NCBI GenBank assembly: GCA_029945375.1
Contig: CM057065.1
Location: 2,356,001 to 2,420,000, forward strand
Reading direction: 5' to 3'
DNA: 64,000 bases
Source: Agaricus subrufescens
Taxonomy: Eukaryota > Basidiomycota > Agaricomycetes > Agaricales > Agaricaceae
Below are positions 11,524 through 22,400 of the stretch, piece by piece (the first letter of the stretch is position 1; the number at the start of each line of letters is the position of its first letter). The translations under genes were made by a program, and so were the position numbers. Under the pieces are notes generated by a model. The model did no database searches and was not told the DNA's origin. It was given only the letters and a program-made list of their open reading frames with translations.

Positions 11524-12502
11524 ATGTCCTCCCCTTCTCCTGAGAACCAAAGCACTGTCCTGGCCACAATCAAGTATTCGGTACCACCCAAGGACGGTTC
11601 TCAGGCACGCCGGAATACTATCCTCGATCCGGTAACTGGGTTAATGGAGAGGAATTTTGAGGAGGAGGAGCATATGGGAGTGGCAATTGAGAATGTTCGT
11701 GGACAGGAGCACCAGTACTCGCTCGATACCACGGGATTTCAGTTCCACTTGCGCCCTACAAAAATGCAAGCGAGTGATTTTCAGGACGACAAGAAAGTGA
11801 AGGAGGAATATTACCCAGAGAGTATTCAAATCCTAAAAGAGATCACCGGTGCATCTCGAGTTGTGCTTTTCGACCATAGTGGGTCTCCTTATGGTGTCTG
11901 GTAGACTGTTCGATGTTGATAAATTACACAGCTCGACGTCTCCGTCGTCCGGGAGAACGGGAAACATCCTCTGATCGTCGACAGCCAGTCTCCTTGGCTC
12001 ATGTAGATCAGACAACGGCTGCCTCTATCACCCGCGTCCGTCGGCATGTTCCTGAAGAAGCTGAGTCTCTGCTCAAGGGGCGATTCCAAATTATCAACCT
12101 CTGGCGGCCTATTGGAAACCCAGCTATTGATTGGCCACTCGGGCTCTGTGATTACCGAAGCGTAGACATGGGAAAAGACTTTTTTCCTGTGACCACACTG
12201 TTCCCAACCCATGTGGGAGAAACAATGGCAGTCAAGTACAATTCGAACCATCAATGGAAATATCAGCACGGAATGACTCCAGACGAGATAGTGCTAATAA
12301 AATGGTTAGTTGCTTGATTTCGAAGGCACTTGATAGGGCTGACAGACCATAAATCACACTACGGCATGACAGCTTCGATTCGATCCAGGACGGTAGTGTT
12401 GCAATTCTAACACCACACACCGGTTTCCAAGACCCAACGACACCTCCGGGTACTCCCTTGCGGGAGTCGATCGAGCTGAGAGCATTGGTTTTCTATGACT
12501 GA
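11524..12502 (+). CDS. AsaB / CmcJ-NvfI family hydroxylase or desaturase
   Basis: Three exons (11524-11878, 11932-12304, 12373-12502) join in phase to 285 residues. The product shows the signature order of the fungal GA4-desaturase/AsaB/CmcJ-like family: an N-terminal TILDPVTG block, VLFDHT, RRPG, the metal-site-like AHVDQT, KGRFQIINLWRP, WPLGLCDYRSVD, VKYNSNHQWKY, GMTPDEIVLIKCFDS, TPHTGF and the C-terminal ESIELRALVFYD. Family members act on secondary metabolites, and several are predicted 2-oxoglutarate/iron oxygenases; the substrate here cannot be read from sequence. The length is typical and both introns (53 and 68 bp) have GT-AG ends. There are no neighbouring biosynthetic core genes, so membership of a metabolite cluster is not supported within this window. 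Confidence 0.9.
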
Positions 12503-13113
12503 TTCATTATATAATTGCTTTTGCGCCCTGACTAACTTGTTCTACTATGGCCATTTTTACCCAAGATGTAAATACCATTTTGTACTGATATGCTGCTTTA
12601 TTACTCTCATCTACTGGGAGAAAACATGTTTCTTTAATGAGGAAAGGTTTTATATAGCCTAAAACAGTAAGTATAATGACGATGGTTTGAAATTATTTAT
12701 TCTTCTTCTCCACATAATTTGCATACGAGGCCCGAGATGGTGTACAACTCATAAGCCGATACTCTCTATGGTTTGATATGCCAATTTCTGGCTTAGCTAT
12801 ATAGGGCAAGCAATTTTGTCTGATGATTGGTCGAAACAAGAATTGCATGAATACTTGCAGAAGACTAAAAATAAACCAACGATCGCAACCTGCAAAGATT
12901 GATGTTAAGTCGACTCGAATTGTGAAATACAAATTTCAATATAGAAAATGGTTCGGACTATGTAAAATCACTTTCTCTAAACTAGAATGAGCTTCAAAGG
13001 CCCGAATTCAAAAGCCCAGCCTAAGTCATAGCCTGAAATTGAGCAGCTCCTTCAATGGGCTTCAGAGAACTCCAGCGATCTTTCACGAACACTATAGATT
13101 TAATTTACAATCG
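12503..13113. other. Intergenic, convergent 3' ends
   Basis: This is AT-rich sequence between the convergent oxygenase and GFA genes. I see no coding signal; the 79-codon frame at 12693-12932 lacks any motif. Confidence 0.5.
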
Positions 13114-13615
13114 TCAATCAGAGAATTTCGTATCCGTAAACAATTGCGTACCCTCAGCTGTAATAGGAACATTAGCATACTCTGAGAAGAGACCAGTCTG
13201 GATAGCTTGACTGTCTCCGAAAGCGGGCGATTTCTGAGCCACTGCTGCCCCACAATTACCACAGAAGACGCGAGTGACTGTCCACGATCGAAAAGTGCGA
13301 GGGTCATAAATAAAGCTCCAACACTGACGAAATATTATCAATTACCAGAGTTACCATTTGCCACTTTGTAACAGTACTCTTTGATGGGTCCCGTAATAGT
13401 AACATCCTTCTGAGGTACGACAATGTCGGCGCTGAAGGCACTTCCGCTCGTTTGCCTACAGTCATTGCAGTGACACAAGCTCTGGTTGGATAAATCGCTG
13501 TTGGCGCTGGCAGGAACTCGAAAGACTGAGGCTAATTATTCACCTGTTCAGTATACACGTCTCCGGCGACTTCAACCTTCGTTTGGCCACACAGGCAGGC
13601 TCCAGAGTGTGTCAT
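13114..13615 (-). CDS. GFA family (glutathione-dependent formaldehyde-activating-like / CENP-V) zinc protein
   Basis: Three exons (13544-13615, 13346-13481, 13114-13277) join to 123 residues. The zinc-binding cysteines of the GFA fold are present in order: GACLCGQ near residue 6, SLCHCNDCRQTSGSAF near residue 25, and RVFCGNCGAAVA in the last exon. The ordering, the length and the hydrophobic strand between (DIVVP, DVTITG) fit small fungal GFA proteins. Such proteins are annotated as glutathione/formaldehyde adduct lyases, but most are of unknown substrate. The ATG is directly followed by the first cysteine motif as usual. The second intron ends inside a stretch that is also open in another frame, so its acceptor (GGACAG) is chosen because it restores NSVTRVFCGNCG. 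Confidence 0.87.
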
Positions 13616-14619
13616 GACAATAGGTCTTCAAAAATTGGAAGCAATGGGGTACAGTTATCTGGTAGGTGATAGACAGGTCGCGGGGGATATGCGGAGTGCG
13701 CCCATACGAAGAGACTTATAAGTTATCAGGGCGCTTGACCACTCCCTTAATTCGCCTGCTTGAAAGCTCTAACTACCAAAGGCTAAGCCTAAGTCGGCCG
13801 TCTCCGAAGTTAATTACAAAACTGGATAAGTGCAACGCCTGCGACTCTAACACAGGATGTGGCTGTAAATGTTACATATTCTTGCATCGGATTTAATCAG
13901 GATAGATGACCATACTCCCAGTTAGACATATACGATTCCACTGTCTGTTTAAATTCATCCCTGTTTGCCGGATCATGGCAATTCAGAGTCTTTAGAGGAA
14001 GAGAAATCAAAAACCTGCGACCATATTTATGACAAATTAGATGGAATCTGTGGGGCCGTATATCGGACGGAGCTCCATTATGCGAGTCCAATTAGGTTTG
14101 ATGTAGTGTTATCCGACTGCTGAGACCTTGCTGAGACTTGCATGTCCAACTTTCTTTGATGGTTGACAACCTCAATCTTCCCGAGTCGTTTTCTGCGAAG
14201 TGTTTCCAGTCTTTTACGACATAGTAGCTATTATAGTGCCGTCGCTCGCCATATGAATATCTCACATGTTATGCGTAGGAATGAAATCACTTGCACAAGG
14301 CGGGATCATCAGCCCCTTGCTTGATCATTGTCAAGTTGAGGCTATGTGTTCTCGGGGGTTTCAGAAAAATGGTATGTAATTATCTCAAAAGATTGGTGGT
14401 TAGGGCGGCGGAACTTCTCTGACTGTCCACGTGTGTCACACCAAATGTATTATTATCGTCACCCTGATCATGATCAATTAACGTAGAACACTGCCTTGTC
14501 GTCTCTTATCCCTTCATTACTTTATCTTTTATAAGACAGACGGTTAGTTTTCCCTTAAATTCACTAATCAGCGTCGAGAATTGATCCAAATTATTTCATT
14601 TTTGCTAGATAAATAAACT
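13616..14619. other. Intergenic between divergent GFA and MsrB genes
   Basis: No gene is recognised. It should hold the promoters of the GFA gene (minus) and of MsrB (plus; a TATAAG at about 14530). Confidence 0.4.
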
Positions 14620-15239
14620 ATGCGGAACACAGTGAAGAGAACAGAATCAGAATGGAGAACTATACTTTCACCGGAACAGGCATTATTCTTCCATCAGACA
14701 TTTCAATACAAGCCTCAAACTGATTCTCAGTTCACCATAGTTTAGGATTATGAGAGGAAAGGGGACTGAAAGACCCGGTACCGGTGTTTATAACAAATTC
14801 TACGAAGCGGGAACATATCTTTGTGCCGGATGCGGGGCTCCGTTATACAGGAGTTCTACAAAATTCGATGCAAGTACATCCAGTGTACCTTTTCAGACCC
14901 AATCTCACTCTGACTTAGAGCCGTTGTGGATGGCCAGCTTTTTTCGATGGTAACTCTATTGTCGCCTCCTGGCTACTTGCCTTACTTGTCGAATATACAG
15001 CTATTCCCGGTGCTGTTACTCGTCATGAAGACATCTCACTCGGTATGCGCAGAATTGAAATTACTTGCGCTGCTTGTGGTGGGCACTTGGGCCACGTCTT
15101 TCAAGGAGAAGGGTTTCCTACTCCGAGTACGTAGTAAACGATAAATTGGTTCAAATTTCTGACTAACTTCTGCGTAGCTGATGAGAGACACTGTGTGAAT
15201 TCCATCTCGTTGAACTTCAAGGGGGAGGCAGATCTATAG
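14620..15239 (+). CDS. msrB: Peptide-methionine (R)-S-oxide reductase MsrB
   Basis: MsrB reduces methionine-R-sulfoxide in proteins using thioredoxin. Five exons (14620-14679, 14741-14869, 14919-14949, 15001-15126, 15178-15239) give exactly 136 codons including the stop. The product contains [27 protein letters not shown], the two zinc pairs CAGC and [35 protein letters not shown] and the catalytic-cysteine motif [12 protein letters not shown]. Length and motif spacing are those of a fungal cytosolic MsrB, with no targeting extension visible. The first two introns must start with GC (CAG|GCATTA and GAT|GCAAGT) to give this product; the other two are GT-AG. If GC donors are not used, the gene would be broken, but the perfect joint reading makes splicing likely. 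Confidence 0.88.
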
Positions 15240-16011
15240 TCTATGGATCTTCTTTGGTAACAAGAAATAATCATAATGAGGGGATGAAATATTCAATGAC
15301 TGGTTAGACTACCCGAGACATATCTGATCTTATCATCAAAACGGCATGATTCAACATCTCGACTTTTCTTGGAAGTTGTATTACCAAATGCTTTACACCG
15401 TGCGGGTGTGAGATCCCCATGCCTTGCATTCATAAAGGTTGAAGAATCAGAGTAACGTATCATCGCCTTATCCACAACGGCGAATCGTGGGCATGAACAT
15501 CGATTCTTGTGAAGCAAAAGTTTGGTTTGGCCAGACATGAATGGAAACAAGTAAACATGTACCGCTAGGCAATAGCACCGGCGTGTGTACAGTTGAAGGG
15601 GGCTCAGGCCTTGGGGAAGGGAGACTCTTCAAATAGAGTGGGAAAAAAATGCGGCGTTTGGCATACGGAACCAGCCAGGGTTCCGAGCACTTTGCCAACA
15701 TACTGTACTTCTTTTATACAGTAACTCCGGTCCAGCTCGACTCAATTGTCAAGTATTCTGATTTGTAATGCTTTTGCTTGGTACCTTGCCAGCGAGGCAC
15801 TGGTTATAAGTCACCAGGACTTAACGTTCAGTGATTAACATTAGTTTAACACCAGTCGCAAAATGTTTAATGCGAAACGTGCTGATTAACTGTCCCGGTT
15901 GTATTAGGGGTGTCGTACGAACGAAAGTGCTGTGCCGAGAATAAGATTATCAGAAATGGGGATGAGCGGCGGTAAACGCATAGTATTCGCCAAGATGGTA
16001 CATCACAAGTT
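15240..16011. other. Intergenic, no gene recognised
   Basis: This lies between the 3' ends of convergent MsrB and TMEM14 genes. Overlapping minus-strand frames at 15293-15701 show no motif. Confidence 0.4.
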
Positions 16012-16471
16012 TTAAGTCCTCAAATTACGAAGAACATTTCCATAGTACAAGCCCGTGCCAGCGGATGTGGCTGCGAGGACCACAGGTATAGGGCCTTTAG
16101 TGACACGAGGCAAGGAGGACAAGAAGAGGAGAGCAGAGGCACCTATTTCACGTATTTAGTTTTCAAATGTCACGGTAAAGCTATGAACGACTCACCTAGT
16201 GCACCCTCGAGTCCGCCGTTGTTGCCTTTACGGATAGACTCAGCGCTCCAGAGGAAAAGCAAGCCAACACTGAGACTTATAAGTAGATTGTAAGGCTCAA
16301 TCGCCGAGGGTCAGCTCACCCTACACCCGCGACCAACGAAGGTATGGATCGCTTCTTGACGAATCCACTCACACCACCAACAACACAGCAACCACCGATA
16401 ACATACGCGGGATAGGCGGACTAGTAGACCGCTGAGCCTGACAAAAGAGGAAGATGGCAAGGGCTCACCAT
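16012..16471 (-). CDS. TMEM14 family small membrane protein
   Basis: Four minus-strand exons (16469-16471, 16320-16420, 16196-16269, 16012-16142) join in phase to 102 residues. The reading is typical of TMEM14: AYPAYVIGGCCVVGG, FVKKRSIPSLVAGVGVG, LLFLWSAESIRKGN, GLEGALGASALL, then VTKGPIPVVLAATSAGTG and LYYGNVLRNL. It has three to four short, glycine-rich membrane helices. TMEM14 proteins sit in mitochondrial or ER membranes, and TMEM14C in animals is linked to porphyrin transport; the fungal role is not established. The first coding exon would be just the ATG, the rest of that exon being leader. No exon exceeds 131 bp, which hides this gene from simple open-frame searches. Confidence 0.85.
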
Positions 16472-19400
16472 GTCACGAAACGAAGAAAACTATTCGACTC
16501 TTAGAGTTGGAAACAAGGATGCAGACAGGATGCAGAGGTGATGTGGTGATGAGATTCCCCACGTCATCCCCGCAGTCGGCAATCATTACTAATTCTTAAT
16601 TAGGTCATTCAGTGATTTCTCTCCCGAACCTTTCCTCAGCAACTGTTTGAACGGCAGCACAGACCCAAAACATAGCATTGACTATTGGCTCTGTTAATAG
16701 TAGAATATTGCTCTTAGTATGAACCAAGTCTCTTTGGGACTTGGTTAGGAGCAAGGCTAGTCCTCGTTACACATGATTCTAAGGATTTGCTCACCTGGAA
16801 TTTTGGATCAATGGGGGGTTTCCCGGAGTCAGGCAGATACCTCTCCTACTGGTTTATAAGTGCGACAGTACTTGTAAAATGACACTTGAACAGCAGTAGA
16901 CTTTTCACTATGTGCTTAAATTACCGCGAGCACTCCGATGAATATTCGATTTATTGATAGGTAAAATATTTATGTCCTGAGGAAATTTTCTAAGCTTCTG
17001 GCTCCGTTGGCAAGTGCAAAGAGTTCTGAATGAGTCCCAAGATGGTGAGCTCTCGATAGGAATAATATTTCCGATCTCTCGTTGCACCTCGATAGCCTGA
17101 GGCACTACATCTTGATACATGCGGGCAGGGATCAGCCCTGTGCGCCACCCATAGTCGCAGACTCCGCGGAGATACATCTTCGTATAGGTAATGATGCGGT
17201 CCGGTCGAAGTCCCGGGGGTTTAGCTATAGTGAATCGTGATTCCAAATCGTGTACAAACCTATGATCAACCCGGATGCTAACGAGTAGTCAGCTGTTTCA
17301 GCTTACGTGAGCATTGGACGAGGTTTTGGCTGATGAATCGTAATTGATTGATCCGCGGCGCAAAGGGACCAAACTGGTTTTGTCATCCCGCTGAATCATT
17401 GACTATGAATCTCCTATTCTCTGTTGGAGAACGTGTATCACTAGACTTTATCTCTTTAGCATCTCCTAGGCGTAGATGGAGCATGAAACAGATAGTCGAC
17501 CCCTCCATCAGAAAATTTTACAGATAAATTCTACGATCACAGCAGTTGATTTATACTCAGCGTTTCAACGACGTGTTCCGTCATCGTGCCCATTATGTTC
17601 AAAGAATCAACATCTATTGGATCCGTTGCGATAGTAAAGCGAGACTTCTGCAGTCGCACGTCTGTCCTTGACCATCCAACATATATCGGAACTACATAAA
17701 AGCTTATTTTGTTAATGTTAGATCACGAGCGCATTGTCTCCGACGCCAAGGAACGATCGACCAAATAATCATGGCCAGATCATGGCTACCATATCCTGAC
17801 CATATCGATCAATCAAGGTGAAATAGTATGCTAAATCAGGATTGCTCTGGAGAGTTTCATTGGTCTGGTATTGCCAATCCTCTTTATACTACTCTTCAAG
17901 TTATAGCACATCACAGAGCCACTGGACCCGGGTCTCTCGTAGCATCTTGCCTCAAGTTGTGTCAGGTTGTACAGTAGGGCACTTCAGCTTGAATCCATTT
18001 ATAGTGGATCACTGTTTGTCCACGCTGTTCCGAGGTCTTAATCATTAACACCATTATTATTATACTAATTAGAACTAAATGTCTGGCTAAAGTACTTATT
18101 GGATATGAAATGTCCGATATACTACTAGATTATGCTAAATGTATTACACTGTTCCCTCCAAAATCACTGACCTCGAAACCCCAAATGCAATAATCTTCCG
18201 CCAAAGGGCCGCAGTCCGACATATCACGGTAGTACCATCTTCCTAATAAGGATAACTGAGTATCACCGACCGGTGACTCTTTACATCGCCGGGTGCAAGA
18301 AATCTCCAATGTCGTCTCCACTGTACATGGTAGACGTGGAGGCGTGGAGCATGAGAGGGCTAACGTGCTCAATGTGACAAGTACATCTGACGCACTAATC
18401 GTCCGTTTGGGTGTGTCACTGTAAAGCGTTCCGATATGAGCGGTTGGTGTACGGAGATAAACAGGAGTTGTGAGGAGGATAGTTTCTAGTTTCGTTTGCT
18501 GTGCTGCAGATAAGCATGCCGAGCGAAGGGCTATAGGGTATAAGTCTCCCGTCAGGGGAGGTATCGTTAATGAGGGGGTGGTCGAAGGTGACGGTAGAGG
18601 TATAGATCGTATTCGAGGGGCGCTGGGAATTGGAATCTAGAAGATACCGCACATTAGTTAATCTTTAACTAAGCAAGTCGATAAAACTCACATTAGGCGG
18701 AGCAATCATCTTGTAAGCACTTGTAGAGGGAGGGGCACAATATGATAGACCATGAAGGTCCTTCATGTCCGTGAAAGAGACGTGATTAAATCAGACAGTA
18801 CAATAGTTCAACTGGGAACAACGCAGTTACAGAGTAACAGCGTCTAGTGACTTTTATACTACGATTGCTGGCGTGACGCAATGCGGCGTCTGCAGCTACG
18901 GAACTCTATAGCCGCTCGATTTACTGTTTTGTAACACTCGAGTGGAGTCAACGACTCTAAATATATTGCGTAGTAGCTTGCCCTTGTTCACAAAAAGTGT
19001 ATCTGACGGCATCTGACGTTAAGTCTGCGCCATATCCCTTTTAAACATGAATGGGCTGCTGCGGCCCGACAGTTACCTGGGTCTCCTTATTGATGCGCAA
19101 AATATAGTTGTCTGGAGTACGCTACGTATTGACTGCACGTATTGATTGCATATCAAGCCAAGCTTTCTACGGGCTGTTTGACCGACGGACCTCTCCAAAC
19201 CTTGATACATTAACTTCTCAAATTGGATTGGCAGAAGCATCTATCAATCATCACTTTTGCAGAGGATGTATCACTTATAGCGACTTACAGAGTGTGCAAA
19301 GCGTTCCGTCTGGTGAAGTCTCCATTTGGGGTAATGTCCACTATAATTGGCCTAACCGAGTGATCCGGGTTTTGATACTCCCGAGGTATGATCCATGCCG

Positions 19401-22400
19401 TTGACATCCAAACCCACAACTTTGATGTATCACCCTATCATGGTCCTTGGGGTGTCTCAAGGCGTAATATCATTGTTCTCATATAGTCGTTTGGCCGGTG
19501 ATAATGCGCATCTCCAATCGTAAGTGATAATTGATATACTACCTCAAGGAATAGTAAAGTCACTTAAGATGTGAGGTTGTACGGCGGTTTCCATTGATGC
19601 AGCAAAAAGATATGTTACATGTCCATCATTAACAACTTTGGTACTGGTGATACGCTAATACTAAACTATACGCCTGTTGTCTCAGAAACTTATGTCTAAT
19701 GTCTAATGTAGTAATGTAAGATAGTGACGCTGAACGTTTCAGGGTAAAAGTTTCTTCAAATAGCCAGGTGGACGACACTATATCCACCGAGAGAATGGGG
19801 TTCGAATCCCCAAATGGAAGTATTCCCGAGAAGTAGGTCATGCCAAAGTGGCCCACCATATGTTGACCTCCCAGATGTGAATTCACGCCAAGAGATTGTC
19901 GCGTCCGGTCCTTGGCCACGACGGCGCAGAAATGTGCTTTGTACTTCCGTCTTCATGAGGGTGGATAGCTGAGAATATGTGAAATGGTAGTCTAACAACT
20001 GGGAGGTAGTTGCCTGAAAATGAGAGAATATCTCCAGCGCTTGGAGGCCTTCTCCTGGCATTCTACCGTGGATTGTTCCTATGTGTACTCGCGGTGCGTG
20101 AATGTGAATGGGGGAGATGAGAATAATATTCTGCAGTTCCCCCGATTGTACCATCGATAGTTCTGAGGGAATCATGAGAGGATAAATTTCAAGGGGGGGT
20201 GGAGGAACCGTCGCGTCCAACGAGGGAAGAGGGACTGGATTTCTTTTAGGAGCTTTCTGGAACTAGAGGTAGGGCGCTCATTAGCTTATCTTACGGCAGG
20301 CTACGGCGGGCTTATTATGAGGCTACCTGTTCCATTTGGTTTGAGGGATAAATGGGCATCTGAGAGTGACAGGGACAGTGAGGGAGTGCTGTGAGTGAGA
20401 CCTAGAGGTCGTTGTGAGCGACATGCAAGGTGTAATAAGCGCACTTACGCATTCGGGGACGTAGGTGAGCATGACGGCGGTAGTGGATCAACAAAGATGT
20501 AGACCATTTAAATAAAACTGTCACCCAGGCTCGAAGGTGGTGTCTCCCTAAACGGATCATATATCGGCGGTCCGGAAACGGGTTAATGTCACCGATGCTT
20601 AAAATACCCAAATGACTGCTGTCAATCTGTTGTCTGTCAAGCTGTCCCACAGTGGCGACTTCCCCATGACTCATGGGAAACTTCTCACATCTATTGAGAC
20701 CTTTGAGGATGAAGCTTGAAGAGTCGACTAATAGACGATTCTGCTGCGCGAAGTTCACTCTTAACGCCAGATATGTGGGTGTCATAGGAATATTCATGCT
20801 TTGCTTACCTTCTAATCTAGGTTCGGATATCTGTCCAACTAAGGACTGCGCAGCGTTCCATGGAGGGATACATCTCCGAGAGACCGGATTTCCTTGGGTC
20901 GCATTTTAATAAGATGTAACAGAACCACTAGATTGACGGTTGCTCGGGCGAAGAACTGTCAGTTTGCCAAGGGCACCAGGAAGGAATCAGTTGAGCGGCT
21001 GAATAAAATTATCATGAACCCGATTGACGGATGTACATTGGTATCTCGTCGGACTACCGATTTTCCAGTCCAGGGGTTGACTCGCGTGGAGCGACTCATA
21101 TTAATAGTAATTTATGGGCAATTAGTGTACACGTTCCCGAGGAGCTATGGCCATACGTAGCTTGGATGAGCTAGATATATGGGCATCTACTATGAGCTTC
21201 GTCTAAAGAAAGCATATCAATACACCCTGAACGAAAGAACAAGAAGCCAAATGTATGTAAATATTGAGGCGCTGCTGTTTTGAAGACAGAACCGGGTTGA
21301 GACTCCGCCTCGTGTCTTTGCAACAAAAATATATATTTAAAATCTCGCCGCATGGTATCGAGATTCACAGCGCTGACCGCCCATACATGTGTGAGGCCGC
21401 AAGGACACACCTAATAAATCAAGAAACGATGCTTACGATTTGCCAATCGGCAACGATGTACTCTAAATTCATACTAACACATGCTTAGCAAAACCATCAT
21501 GATTTGATCCACCATTTGTCGCACACAATTTTTATGGAGTGATTGAGTGGATAACGCTCGCTCAGGCTCGCAGAATCCCCATATACTGTCCGCTGGTCAC
21601 TTTACTGTAAATAAACTAAAGACCTGTCAAAACTCCTCGGCTCACCTTGAATTGTTAACTTGTTAAAGTGGTCTCAACATCGCTTAATGAGGCCCTCCAG
21701 GTTGTACGTGATTCTCCGAGTCGGAGAGTCGCTAAAATGCAAGAACCGGGGAGTGTTCAAACGAGTTTTAGCTTGTTGGTGATATCGTTCCACAATGCGT
21801 CGTAAATGATCTTCACGAGCGATCGAAAACCCGGTGATACCTTCCCCACGGAAAACGGTGATGGCGCTGTTAATGTCAATCAAGGGGATAACTTACTCGC
21901 CACAAAATGATTTCTCCAGTAGCGAGAGAGGCCAACTTTTAATAGGTCTAGCCCGAGCTATTTATCTACCTTTCGAAATATCACATTACCCTTGATACCT
22001 GGAAGGAGAATATGTCCTCATGGAGCGTTCTACACGGATCTATGAGCACCTCTGATATCAGTAAATCGAAGCCATGATATGAAATGGAAAGCAACTGCTT
22101 CAAAGGAGGCCATATGTCATATCAAGAAAGAAGCCTCCAGGAAGACTAAAAAAAGGCCAGACCCAGAACGACGGTGCCCATCCTTACCTTTTTCGAAAGT
22201 ACCCTTATTCGAATGTTTTCTCACCTTGAGTCATGGGTAATAGTGCGAACCACACCACCACGAGTCGTATTGGCTGGTAGGGTTCACACATGGCTCGTCC
22301 TTAAGTCCCCCAAAAATCAACAGAAGATCATGACGAACTTGATGTACATTTTGCAAATTGATGGGGCGAGTAATTGGTTTTAAGACTCAAGTAACGATGA

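Noticed and set aside
16908..17246. 112-codon minus-strand frame (MESRFTIAKPPG...)
   Set aside because: No recognised motif, no splice partners and no repeat elsewhere in the window.
19754..19820. tRNA-like text on the plus strand: TAGCCAGGTGG (A-box-like) and GGTTCGAATCC (perfect B-box)
   Set aside because: The span is too short for a tRNA, the arms do not pair and no anticodon stem can be formed. It could be a decayed tRNA-derived element, but this single hit is not enough to call one.
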